Below are positions 36,377 through 48,400 of a stretch of 64,000 bases of DNA, one piece after another; the stretch's first letter is position 1; every line of letters begins with the position of its first letter. The notes beneath the pieces are model-generated. The model made no database searches and was not told the DNA's origin. It saw only the letters and a program-made list of their open reading frames with translations. Both the position numbers and the translations under genes were made by a program. This DNA comes from Acorus gramineus (taxonomy: Eukaryota; Streptophyta; Magnoliopsida; Acorales; Acoraceae): NCBI GenBank assembly GCA_030737835.1, contig CM060854.1, positions 12,348,311 to 12,412,310 on the forward strand, given 5' to 3'.

Positions 36377-36902
36377 TCCCTTGCATTTTCAATCATACAC
36401 AAAAACAACCTTCTAATACACCAAAAAAAAATTCATATATTCATTTGAAGCACTTTGGGTTAAATTTACAAAAAACTATCATTATATATTTGACATTTAC
36501 ATGGTACACCTAGTTTATTTGACATTTACATGGTGCATAACCCTCAAAAAAACTGGGGCTGGTACACCCACACTCAAATTGTGTACTAATCGATTTGAAT
36601 GGGTACATCCATTGTTGCCACGTTAGTACCCCGGAACATGCTTTTAAACAATTCCATCCTATCCATAAATGGTGTTTGCCAGTCAGATGTGCAACTGTAA
36701 TGGTGTTTTAACTACATCATTCACACTGGGGGAATCAGTCCGTTCTCATTCATTTTTAATCAAATGAAATGGCAGCTATTCACAAGACCCATATAGAAAA
36801 CAAAGTCACAACTTGAAGGCAAAAAAGGAGACCAGATGGGGAGAAACGTAAGGCATAATTGAGCTGAAACATAAACGAGAACCATGCGATAACTTGAAGC
36901 GA
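36377..36902. other. Sequence downstream of the MULE OTU region
   Basis: It contains a direct repeat of ATTTGACATTTACATGGT at about 36490 and 36518. It probably belongs to the 3' part of the MULE, but no terminal inverted repeat was identified. Confidence 0.35.
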
Positions 36903-37268
36903 TTAATGTCCCATATCCGGCATAATCATCCAATGATCCTTGTCCGCGATGGTGTCTTCACATATCAAAGCATTCTTCACCTCATTCATGTAATAATTGT
37001 CCCAAAAAATTGAAGTATACAAATATGCATGTGCATCCAATTCGACCAGGAGATCATGTCTAACCTGTCTCCAACCATCATCACCCAATCTAAGACAACT
37101 AGCTATAACTCGGAAGCCACGATGTCCATCTGATGCCACATTCAATATTCCCATGATGTGAGGTAACAAAGGTGTTGAGAAATCCTTCATGAAATGTGTA
37201 TCTTTCCTAGAATATCTTTTGACCAATGGAGCATGCTTGGATATTAGCGCATTTGATGCAATCGTCAT
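36903..37268 (-). pseudogene. OTU-like cysteine protease domain of a MULE protein
   Basis: The frame reads PLLPHIMGILNVASDGHRGF, VIASCLRLGDDGWRQVRHDL, LVELDAHAYLY and ends DHWMIMPDMGH. This is the OTU-type domain often found at the C-terminus of plant FAR1-like MULE proteins. The catalytic centre normally reads DGN/H-C-GFR; here Arg (CGT) replaces the Cys, while the Asp before it and the late His block remain. The codon could arise from TGT by one substitution. The domain would be inactive. It continues the transposase pieces upstream on the same strand. Confidence 0.75.
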
Positions 37269-37299
37269 TTGGGATGATTGGGTGAGACACTTCTGATTT

Positions 37300-37932
37300 T
37301 TTTACTCCAAAGAAGCAAGAACATGCTCAAAATGAGATGGTTCGCGATTTGTCAATGATTCTTCAACCCCTTTGCTTCTTGTTTTGGATTTTTTCTTCTT
37401 CCGTCCCCTCACATTTATCTTTTCCATTGGCTCTAATAAGTTGATAGTGTCTAGATCACTCAACATCTTGAAATTTCTCTTCATCTCCATCCCTTGCATA
37501 TGATTATATGAGGATCAATTTTTTATTATCATCTCTATCTCTCTGACAATATCCACATCCTCTTTTGCCAAAATGTAATTAAAAATTTCATCCAAAATGG
37601 ATGAATATTCCCCAATGGGATGACTCTACTCCCTCTCATTTAGTCAACAAACATACATGCCAAAGGAAGACCATGCATGTAAAATATGACATGCCCTCAT
37701 GTATTGGGATCGATCTCAAGGCCTTTGTTACGTTCGATGGTGTCTTTCAGCTTTTCAAGTGCACTAATAAATATAACTCCAATTAAGTGCTTAAAAAGAG
37801 CTCTTCAAAATGAATGGGGAATCTTTGTGAGGCTTTGTTCAAAAGACGCCTTGATTTCTATAATCTGTTGATCTAGCATTCTTTTAATTTTATCCCATGA
37901 TGTGACAGGATTCTGAACATAAATGGTTCTTC
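37300..37932 (-). pseudogene. MULE transposase C-terminal part with SWIM-like region and basic linker
   Basis: From 37932 downward: WDKIKRMLDQQIIEIKASFE, SLTKIP, a stop, then FKHLIGVIFISALEKL and EIDPNT, then a damaged SWIM zinc-finger region (HGLPLACM, with Cys positions lost). Next, from about 37499, comes a basic linker RGRKKKKSKTRSKG and REPSHFEHVLASLE, typical of the segment that joins the SWIM region to the OTU domain. Several stops interrupt it. A family-A solo LTR (37933-41101) separates it from the preceding transposase piece. Confidence 0.7.
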
Positions 37933-40900
37933 TGTTATATATGTGTCACTTTTAACCTGCTGGTAACCGTTGGAGCGTTCTGGCGGTTTTTCGTTTTTTT
38001 TCGGTTTTCGATCGGAACCGCTAATTTTTGGACTGTTAGCTATCGTCCTGAGTTAGAGGACTCCGATTGAAAATCTAACTGCATATTTGGTGTCCTGGTG
38101 CCATTTTAGGCCTCTCACGAAAATTTCATCGAATTCCGGCGATGTTTTCTGAAATTTCACAGTTCCGGGGCGTATCCGGGTTTTTAAGTCGCACACTATA
38201 TATATGTGTAATCTAAATTCGAAATCACTATTCATCATCCCTACCAACTCTCCCTCTCTCCTCCCTCTCTCTTTTTCTCCCATTTGAAGCCCTTAGAGCC
38301 CTCAAACCCAAAAACCTAAAGCATAGGAAGTGTAGATCGGGTCCCGATCTACACTCCGGTGCTTTCAAATCCGGATTCCGGCGAGTTTTGCCCCTCCGTC
38401 CCCCCTCTCTTCTCCTCTGTTTTGGACCATTTCGGAGGCCGAGCGAGATCCGGGCGGTGGAAGCCCTTGGGGAAAGGTTTCGGCGCGCGGAGAGCGTCCG
38501 GACTTCCCTTCCTCCCCTTGGTAAGCCCTATTTCCCCTCTTTTCTTGTTTAGATGGATGTTAGGAGGTGGATTTTGGGGTTGGGTGGAGGTCGGCGGCTG
38601 TGGGTGGCCGTCGGAGGGCTGTGGAGGTGGTCGGAGGTCGGTGGGTGGTGGTAGAGGTGCTGGTGGTCTCGGGCAGCAGGCAGCACCGGCAGCAGCACAG
38701 CAGCGCAGCAGGCTGGGCGCGCGCGTGCGTGCGCGCGGGCGTGCAGGGCGCGCGTGCTGGTCGTGCTGGGCGTGCGGGTGCTGGGCGCGCGGGTGTGCTG
38801 GGCGTGCGGGCGCTGGGCGTGCTGCGCGCGGGTACACCCGGGAGGAGCTGGTCGAGCGGCTGGTGCTGGGGAGCTGGTCGAGCGGCAGGAGCTGGGCGAG
38901 CTGTGCGCGAGGTGCTCGGTGAACTGTGCGCGAGGAGCTGGGCAGCTGTGCGCGAGGTGCTGGGCGGCGGTGCTGGGGATGATGGCCGTGGGGGCAGTGT
39001 GTGCAGGGGCCTCGTGCAGGGTGCGCGCGGGGCGCGGCGAGGCAGGGGTGGTGCGCGCGGGGCGTGCGAGGCGCTCGTAGGCCAGCGGATGGCGTGCGGG
39101 GTGTGCGCGGGCGGCTGCGCTGGGGCGCAGGGGGCGCGCGGTGCACCCGGGAGGCTCGGCGGCGGACAGGGGCCCGGCAGTGCGCAGGGTGCGTGGGCTG
39201 AGGCGCGGCGGTGCACCCGGGCGGTCGGGTGGCCGTGTGGGTGGTTGCCGGCCGTGCGGGTGGTTGCCGGAGTGCTCGGGCTAGCGTGCGTGCGAGTCGT
39301 ACGCACGTTTGCCCGAGTGTTGGGTGTTTAGTTGTGTATTTTTGTAGTAATTGTGGATTTGTACTCACCATATTGAATGCCTATCTTGCAGGTCTGGATG
39401 GACGGTCGCGCGACGACCCGGTTAGGGGTGAGTGGGACAATCCAACCCGGTAGAGAGGCGTTATACGCACTTGGGCGTATACCGACCTCTCCTGGGGCAC
39501 CATGGATTATATTAACCTGTAGTAATATGTATTACATGTGAGCATGATTTTAAATGTAGAATGCATGCTACCCTAGGCTTTTATGTTAGGGACTTGCACC
39601 CATAGGATAGGTGTAAGAGCCATGCACCATGCCTCCTGTTTCATGCTAGGAAACCTCGGCCTATGCATGCGTCCTACTAGTTTATTTATTAAATTAAATG
39701 CTAATGTATGTTAAATCGCATGCCTTAGATAATGTTATAGGGAGGAGCCTTGCGAGGTCAACATTGAGACCCGTGTTAGGGTACTCCGTGTTCCTTGTTT
39801 GGTTGTCGGGATGTCCTGTATCGGGACCTCATGCTGCCCTCCCAAGGTTTCTAGTCCCAATAATATTATAAGTAATGTTGCATGATTGGTATGATTATTA
39901 GCAATTCTAGTGAATATTATAGGGGAGGGGCCTTGCGAGGACAGCGGTGAGACCCGGGTTAGGGTACTCCGTGTTCCTTGTTTGGTTGTCGGGGTATCCT
40001 ATATCGGGAACTCACGCCGCCCTCCCGAGTTCTTTCCCCCAATGATATTCCAACCTTGCTTTTATTGTTCATGTTCCCCGCATCTTGGTTATGCGCCCTG
40101 GAGGAACTCTGAAGAGTTCATGACATTTGAGTTGTAGAGATGTGTAGTCGGCGGATCCGAGTGGATCATATGCGTATGGATGGGCTGTTCTGTCCCCCTC
40201 GTTGGATCCGGTAGAGGCTGCCCCAGCGTTAGAAAGGCCGTCCTTCGGAGGACCCACATCAGTAGGCGCCTCCCGATATTTGTGACGGACTGTGCTGAAG
40301 TTGTGGGTGGAGACCAAGCGGCCTACGGAGTGGAGGAGAGACTACCGGCGGACTATGGGGTGACCAACAGCCTAGTCAGTCCCAAAATCCTATGTCACCC
40401 GTTGAGGGTGAGGGTGAGGGTGTAGTGGGTTGGCGATGAGCGACCCGCTGGTTTTGTTTATGGATGATTGTCAGTCCCAATATCCTGAGTCTCCTGTTGA
40501 GGGGTAAGGGTGAGGGTATGATCTGGGTTATGGAAATAGTGGTTTAAGATGGATTATTGTTTATGTTGTTCCTGCCACTTTGAGGCGGGATAAATAGCTG
40601 ATTGAATTGTGGTCAATATTGTCTATGATGCATGGGTTGTGCTGTTCACTGAGCGTGTGGCTCACCCCTCGCATATGTTTTCCCCAGTTGCCACTGAGCC
40701 TGAGCTGGAGCCGGAGCAGCAGTTGGAGCTTTCCGAGGGATTCCTTCAGTAGCGGAGCAGCGCTACGTCCGCGAGTGCCAGAGGCTATCAGCATCCCTTT
40801 TCTTGGCTGTATGTACTTTATTTCCGTGCTGAGCACGCGTTGTATATATTCAGTTGTTTCTATGTATATTGGCTCTCACAGGACGTATGATTGTGTATCG

Positions 40901-41101
40901 AGTCTGTAATATGTTTTAGGTTACAGACTCAGTTTTTATTTAGCTTCCGCTATATTGTGTATATATTATGTCAGCCCTGTTTGATCTGTGTTGTCATTTT
41001 TATCTGTGGTTTAGAGTATATATATTTGACCTCATGTGTAGGCTTTTGATATGATATATACACCTGCCGCGTCCCGGGGACGGCCGCCCTGGGGCGTGAC
41101 A
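37933..41101 (+). mobile_element. Solo LTR, family A (copy 4), 3169 bp
   Basis: It starts TGTTATATATGTGTCAC and ends CCTGGGGCGTGACA, with perfect TCTTC at 37928-37932 and 41102-41106. It lies in the MULE transposase coding sequence. TATA-like TATATATATG is at 38197, the 27-nt palindrome at 38329-38355, and a CpG-rich block at about 38690-39290. The TTGTTTGGTTGTCGGG module is present twice (39735-39860 and 39913-40040). G-quadruplex units are at 40376-40525. Candidate introns are 38521-39391 and 39428-40687. Confidence 0.95.
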
Positions 41102-41206
41102 TCTTCAGCTTTGCATGATTCCCCTCAACTCGATTGGTGGATGTATTGCCTAAATGGAAATCCTTATCCACCCATGCAGCCATAGATTTCTCTTTCTATT
41201 TAGTAG
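41102..41206 (-). pseudogene. MULE transposase middle fragment between two solo LTRs
   Basis: The 105-bp stretch encodes MAAWVDKDFHLGNTSTNR and VEGNHAKLK, the block found in plant MULE transposases just after the DDE domain (wt...HFGN.tTNRVE..H..LK). It joins the preceding piece at 44196 and the next at 37932 once the two solo LTRs and their duplications are subtracted. It keeps one target duplication of each LTR: TCTTC at 41102 and AGTAG at 41202. Confidence 0.8.
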
Positions 41207-44195
41207 TGTTATATATGTGTCACTTTTTGGCCTATTGGCAACCATTGGAGCATTTTTAGCAGTTTTAAAATTTTTGTGTTTTTCGATCGGAACCGCATAA
41301 TTTTGGACTGTTAGCTATCGTCCGAGTTAGAGGACTCCGATTGAAAATCTAACTGCATATTATGTGTCCTGGTGCCGTTTTAAGCCACTCATGAAAATTT
41401 CATCGAATTCCGGCAACGTTTCTGAAATTTCGCAGTTCCAGGGCGTATCTGGGTTTTTAAGTCGCACACTATATAAGGGTGGGATCTAAAATCCCGAGTT
41501 ACTATTCATTATCCCTACCAAAGTGTTTTTCTCTCTCCCCTCTCTCTTTTTCTCCATTTTGAGCCCCCTAGACCCCTCAAACCTAAAAACCTAAAGCACG
41601 AGAAGTGTAGATCGGGTCCCGATCTACACTCCGGTGCTTTCAAATCCCGATTCCGGCGATCCTAGCCTCCCCGACCTCCCCTCTTTGTCCTCTGATTCGG
41701 GCCGTTTCGAAGGCCGAGATAGATCGGGGCGTGAGAGGGCCGTTGAGAAGGGTTTCGGTGCACGGAGAGCACCCGGTCACCTCTTCCTCCCCTTGGTAAG
41801 CTCTTTTTCCCTCTTTTTCATGCTTAGATGCTTGATAGGAGGGGGTTTTGTGTTTGGGAGGTGGTCGGCGGCTGTGGGGGGGGTGGTCGGAGGTGGTTGG
41901 GGGCGGTCGGAGGCTATTGGGTGGTGGTGGGGGTGCTCGGGCAGTGGAGGGACCTGTTCCGGGCAGCAGCGGCAGCGGCCCAGGCAGCGCGCGTGCATGC
42001 GCGGGCGTGCGTACGCGCGGCGTGCGCGCGGGTGTGCGCGGGTCTGGTGCGGGTAGCTGGTCGGGCAGCTGTGCGCGGGTCTGGTCGAGCGGGTCTGGTG
42101 GCGAGCTGCGCGCGAAGTGCTGGTCGCGCGGGCCTGTGCGCGAGGGGCTGGTCGCGCGGGTCTGTGCGCGAGGGGCTGGTCGCGCGGGTCTGTGCGCAAG
42201 GAGCTGGTCACGCGGGTGCTAGGCGTGCGAGGCAGGGGTGGTGCGTGCACGAAGTGTTGGCCGAGGCAGGGGTGGTGCGTGCGCGAGGTGGTGCCGAGGG
42301 CAGTGGGCGCGAGAGGGCATGCAGGGTGCGCGGGATGGCGCGGCGAGGCAGTGTGGTGCGCGCGGAAGGCGCGGTGAGGCCGTGGTGGTGCGCGCGAGGC
42401 GCGGTGAAGCGGCAGTGGTGCGCGCGAGGCGCGGTGTGGCGGCTGCGGTGCGCGCGAGGCGCGGCGAGGCGGCGGAGGTGCGCGCGGGGTGCGTGCGGGG
42501 CGAGGCGCTGCGCGCGGGGGCGTGCGGGGTGCGTGGGCTGAGGCGCGGCGGTGCACCCGGGCGGTCGGGTGGCCATGCGGGTGGTTACCGGCCGTGCGGG
42601 TGGTTGCCGGGGGTGTTGGGTGTTTGATTTGGGATTTTGGGTGTTTATTTGTGTATGTTGTGTAATTTGGGGTAATTGTGGATTATACTCACCCAGTTAA
42701 TATCCTGTCTTGCAGATCTCGACGGACGGTCGCGCGTCGACCCGATTTCCGGTGAGTGGGATAACCCAACCCAGTTTGGGAGGCACTACATGCCATTGAG
42801 CGTGTACCGTCCTCCCCTGGGGCTTATAGTTAGTATTAACTGTTATTTTGAATCCATGTAAGCATGATGTGTGTGTGTAGAATGCATGCCACCCTAGACT
42901 TGTATGTTAGGGACTTGCACCCTTAGGTTTTGTGCATGAGCCATGTATCATGTCACCCCGTTATCATGCTAGGAAAGCCCTGACCTGTGCATGCGTCCTA
43001 TTAGTTTGATTTATTTAATTAAATGCAAGCTTTATTATTGATAGCATGCTTAGGGAATATAAGGGGGCCTTGCGAGGTTAACATTGAGACCCGGGTTAGG
43101 GTACTCCGTGTTCCTCGTTTGGTTGTCGGATGTCCTACATCGGGACCTCAGGTTACCCTCCCAAGGTCTCTTTTCCCCATATTGGTCTTACTTATTTCCC
43201 CGCATTCTGGTTATGCGCGCTGGTGGAATTCAGAGGAATTCGAGACATTAGAGTTGTAGAGATGTGCTGTCAGCGGATCCGAGTGGATCATATGCGATGG
43301 ATAGGCTGTTCTGTTCCCTTCGTTGGATCCGTGTAGAGACTACCTCAGCGTTAGACAGGTTGTCCCGTGCAGGGGCTCCCATTAGTAGGCGCCTCCTGAT
43401 TTGGTGAAGGACTGTGCTGAACATGGGAGTGGCCAAACGACCTACGGAGTGAGGAGAGACTATCGGTGGACCAAGGGTGACCAACAGCCTAGTCAGTCCC
43501 AAGAGCCTATGTCACCTGGCGAGGGTGAGGGTGAGGGTATAGTGGGCCGGCGATGCGACGACCCACAGGTTTATGTATGGATGATTATCAACCCGCTAAG
43601 TCCCAACATCCTTGGTCACCTGTTGAGGGTGAGGGTGAGGGTGAGGGTATGGCGGTTCGGCGATGCGACGAACCCCCGGATTTGTGTTGTTTATGCTGCT
43701 TTGGGCTTATGATTTGAGTAAATGTGGTTAATATGAACTGTATGCATGGGTTGTGCTATTCACTGAGCGTGTGGCTCACCCCTCGCATATTATCTTTTTC
43801 AGTGATCTCTGAGGGAGGAGCTTCCCGAGCGACTACACCAGTAGAGGAGTAGCGCCGCGTCCCACGAGTTTTGAGGCCATCAGCACCCTTCTTTCTGTTG
43901 TATGTATATATTCTGTGCTTGGGCACCTAGTTTGGATTATGTATGGATTTTATTTGTGTATATATATGGACATGTTGGCTCTCACAGGACGTATGATTAT
44001 GTATCGAGTCTGTAGTATGTTTTGACTACAGACTCAGTCTTTTAGCTTCCGCATTTGGTGTATATATTATGTCAGCCCTGCTTTTATCTGTGTTGTCATG
44101 TTTAGTTGTTGTTTGTGGTATATTATTGAACTCTTGTTACTGATATCATATATACACTTGCCGCGTCCCGGGGACGGCCGCCCTGGGGCGTGACA
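41207..44195 (+). mobile_element. Solo LTR, family A (copy 5), 2989 bp
   Basis: It starts TGTTATATATGTGTCAC and ends CCTGGGGCGTGACA, with perfect AGTAG at 41202-41206 and 44196-44200. It is very similar to the copy at 51704 (shared GGCCTATTGGCAACC and TTAGCAGTTTTAAAA near the start), so the two are a recent subfamily. TATA-like box 41470, palindrome 41604-41630, CpG-rich block about 41960-42600, candidate introns 41796-42715 and 42752-43802, G-quadruplex units 43498-43690. Confidence 0.95.
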
Positions 44196-45209
44196 AGTAG
44201 CTCACAAACATAATTCAATGCAAACATGTGTGTTTCATAGTCCTTTTCAAGCTGGAGCCCCTTTTTCATACTGCTCTTCTAAAGCAGCCTTCATCACACT
44301 AGTCCACGAGTTGAAAAATACATCTCACTTATCATTCATTGAAAAATCTCTTCTACACTTTGCTGGAACATATTTGTTGATGTGATAGTGACATAACAGG
44401 TGCGCCGTGGTAGGAAAAATACTACTCAGAGCATTAGTCAACCCTTGCTCTCGATCAGTCACAATGACTAAGGGTAATACTGAACCATCAAAGAGCTCCT
44501 TCAAGCAATGCAACACCCATGTATAATTTGTTTCTTTCTCTGCTTCCATGTACACGAATGAGGCCACAAATGTTTTGTATGTCGATGTAACACCCATGAT
44601 CTCTAACAGTGGCAATCTGAATCTTTCTGTTTTATATGTACAGACTATCATAGAAACAAGAGAAAATACTTTCTAGATCTAGCAGTCTTCCAGAATTAGG
44701 ATCCTCTCTATCTCGTTTCACATATACAGCTTTATATAGCATCTTAAATAACTGTTGCATGTTTGAATGTTCACCAGTTACTTCTTTAGATATGAAAGTA
44801 TATCTCTAGGATGCACCCCACTCTTCGTCATGCTTCGAAGAAGCTCATACTCGTCATTCAAAAGTCTTCCAACAAATGAATCGCCCTCCATATGTTTGAT
44901 CAATGAGTGGTGGTATTTTCCATTCAACACTTGAATGATCCATAGGTCCTCAAGAACTTATAACTTCATGCATTTTAATTTGAAAGGACATCTGCACCAT
45001 TTTGTAGATCTTGAACATGTTTCTTTCAGCAGGCTACAATGATGATGAGGTCGATAATATCCTCCTCTCTTGCATCCAAGGTACAAACGTGGGAAATGTC
45101 GAGGATCGAAAAAATCTGATCGACTAATAGCAATGATGATACCATTGTCTCTACCGAATTTCTTTGCCCACTCAATCATTTCATCCCGATGATTGAATAT
45201 CCACAACAA
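44196..45209 (-). pseudogene. MULE transposase: FAR1-like domain and DDE core
   Basis: From 45209 downward: FAR1-like region (WAKKFGRDNGIIIAISRSD, LYLGCKRGGYYRPH, WCRCPFKLK), then HHSLIKHMEGDSFVGRLL and MTKSGVHPRDILSYLK. The MULE transposase core follows (44651-44325): VCTYKTERFRLPLLEIMGV, VIVTDREQGLTNAL, LLCHYHINKYV. After a stop comes FFNSWTSVMKAALEEQYEKG to 44196. The first catalytic Asp, usually just before CTYKT, is Val here (GTC), while the Asp in VTDRE is kept. Stops between blocks show decay. The family call is firm. Confidence 0.85.
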
Positions 45210-45253
45210 AAATACAAATTACAATTAAAACACATGTTCAAATATAACATTAT

Positions 45254-45430
45254 TGTTGTAAAATACATGCATATGAATGTCCATATAAGTGTGGATGCAT
45301 GTAATTGTGGATGGTGCATGTATGTATTAGTAATTATCACCTTAATTGTCATCTATTAGTGTGTCAAAATTAATTGTAAATTCATGTATATTATAAATAC
45401 ATGAATGGTGCATTTGATTGTTACCCCTAT
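45254..45430 (+). mobile_element. Partial 5' LTR of the copia element
   Basis: It matches the start of the 3' LTR at 63217, including AATTGTCATCTATTAG and ATACATGAATGGTG, and stops at CCCTAT where TGTTATGAATGTG of another LTR begins. Confidence 0.8.
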
Positions 45431-48400
45431 TGTTATGAATGTGTCATTTGGAGCCTTATTTTTTGATCGGAGTCGCTAAAATTTTAGCTTTTAGCTATCT
45501 GCGGGAGTTGGAGTACTCTGATTGAAAATCTAACTGCATAGTATGGGTCTTGGTACCGTTTTGTACTACCCATAAAAATTTCATCGAATTCCAGTAATGT
45601 TTTGAAAAATATGCAGTACCGAACCATATCCGGGTTTTGAGAGTTCCTTGTTTGGTTGGTCAACCCTTTGGTTATTTTAAGTGTTAGAGGGTGAGAATAG
45701 GCTTAAGTGCACCCCCCTTTTCTCTCCTTCTCATCCCCCCCCCCCCAAGCGAGAAATCTCTCTCTCTCTCTCCCTCCCTCCCTAGCAAATCCATCTGAGG
45801 CCCTCTTTGGCTCCCCTTTTTGGTTGCTTTTCCTTTGTTTATTGAGAAGAAGAAGAAGAAGAAGCACAAGAGAGAGTGAATAAGGGTGAGTGTGTGTGTG
45901 TTGTTGTTGTTGTTTCTCTTCTCTCTATCTCCCTCTCATTCCTTTATCCCCTGTTTACAGCCAAGAAAGGCATGAGGAGATGTTGATGAGGTGGTGGTAG
46001 TGGTTGTGGTGGTCGTGGGTGTGTCGAGAGCCCCGCATCTCCCCATTTCCCTCCCCCTATTTTGGTAAGGCAGATCTCTGTCTTCTAAAGATCTTTGTGA
46101 ATCTAGTATTTAGAGGCATATTTTTTGGATTGTGTCTTCATGTTTGATATGATCATATATGTGTCTAGTTGTTATATATGAAATTTTGTGTCATTATGAT
46201 ATCTATGTTGTAAGTTATAACCTAATTTGCAAGGCCTGTTCAGATTCGCGAGGGAATGACCGGTTTCTGGAAATATTTTAGTTCAGGCCTGTAGAGGCAA
46301 AATTAGGTTATAATGTCTTCAGGGATTATGATCTCAGCATGTCAAATAATGTGTATGATTTATTTCATAATTGTTGGATGTGTATTTGATGCTGTGGAGA
46401 TCAAATAGTAGGGCTGGTTGCAGCAGGTTTAGCAGTTTTGCTCGATTGTGTGTCAAGGAGTTGTTATGCATGTTGTGAAAAGTATCAGAAGTTAGGGTCT
46501 TCATGAAGTAGGCTTATATGTGTGTCAGAAGGTTCCATATTTTAATTGTGGATCATTGGTTGTGTTTTGTAGATCTCGTAGACCGGACGCGCGGCGATCC
46601 GGGTATCAGTGAGTGGTTTGATCCAACCCTTCGGGAAGCGTTGGATGCACGTAGTCATGCGTCGCGCATCTATTGGGCACCCTGACTATACTACTTATTT
46701 AGATAAGTAGTATGGTCATGTCTAACCCATAATATACTAGATATTTGAATGCTAGGTTAGTATAGCTCGTATATTGTGTAGAACCCCCTATTCTACCAAA
46801 TACTTGCCTATGTATTATATTCATGTGTGAATTATTATGTTCGCATGCGCCCTTCATGTATGGGCATGTGTGATGTATGTTTATATGAATGTATAGAATA
46901 TGCATGCCTTAGGTAGTCCCTATTTATAGTACTACCTCCCTATGTTAGTAATGTCTAGCATGATTAAACATGGGTTAATAACCGAGTGCATCCTTAATAT
47001 TCCCTGGTCATAAGACTGGAGGACGTGGTATGATTGTTGCACCCATCTTGTTGGGGCAAAGCTATGACCAGCTTCCGAAGAGGATGAGACTTTCCCTCTC
47101 TCTCGCCCTCCCTCTTTGCGTAAACTGAGTAAGTAGATATGGTTCTTACTTGACTCAGGTCCGCTTGGGATTATCGGCATACACCGGTTGGTGCGTGAGA
47201 TCGCGCTTAATCCTTCCCTTTTAAGTTGGTGATATCCAACGCATGCTTAAGTATTACCTTGTGTGCTTATATGATTAATATGCCTCATACGCATGTGTAG
47301 TTAGGCCATGCCTTGTATGTGTGTTGCATGATTTATTGTTTATGATGTATATTCATGTTAGGGAGAACCCCCCTACAGTTAATTCTATGTTATCGATGCA
47401 TGCGGTAAAATGTACTGATCATGGGGGTATACCAAGTAGAGGCTACTCGGGAGAGGGCTAACGAATGATATTGCGAGCGTGAAATCGTTCTCCCCTTCAT
47501 TGGATCTGTGTCGATGCTGCCCGGTGTTGTAGCTGTCCTGACAGAGGGCCCCACCTATAAGTACTATCGATGCATGCGGCAAGATGTACTGATCATGGGA
47601 GTATACCAAATAGAGGCTACCCGGGAGAGGGTTACCGGATGACGAAGGGTGTAGAGCAAGCAGATTTATCCCAAAAGTCCCTAGGGTCACCCCTCCGGGG
47701 GCTAGGGTGAGTGTCACGCCCCAGGGCCGGCCGACCCCGGGACGCGGCAAGTGTATATATGATATCAGTAAACAGGAGTTCAATAACATACTCACACAGC
47801 AACTAAAATGACACATAGACCACAAAAGCAGGGCTGACATGATATATACACCAATAGCGAAAGCTAAAGACTGAATCTGTAATCCAAAACATATTACAGA
47901 CTCGATACATAATCAACTGTTCTGTGAGAGCCAATATATACAAAGACATACAATAATACACAAACGCGTGCCCAAGCACGGAATAAATACATACAATCAC
48001 AAGGGATGCTGATAGCCTCTGATACTCGCGGGACGTTGCGCTACTCCGCTACTGATGAAGTCCCTCGGGGAGCTCTTCCTCCAGATCCAACTCAAATGAC
48101 ACTGGAGAAAATATTATGCGAGGGGTGAGCCACACGCTCAGTGAACAGCACAACCCGTGCATCACAATATTTATTAACCACCAGATCTTATTATTCCAAA
48201 GTCACATCATTAAAAGCCACAAAATGGCAACAGCTATACAGGCCAGTGGGTCGCTATCGCCAACCCACTACACCCTCACCCTCACCCCTCAATGGGTGAC
48301 ATAGGATATTGGGACTTATTAGCCTGATAATCATCCATACACATCCATACACCCTCACCCTCACCCCTCAATAGGTGACATAGGATATTGGGACTAACAA

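Noticed and set aside
45690..45790. Microsatellite-rich stretch (poly-C, TC and CCTC runs) as a promoter element
   Set aside because: It is simple sequence in the leader part of the diverged LTR; no specific motif supports a role.
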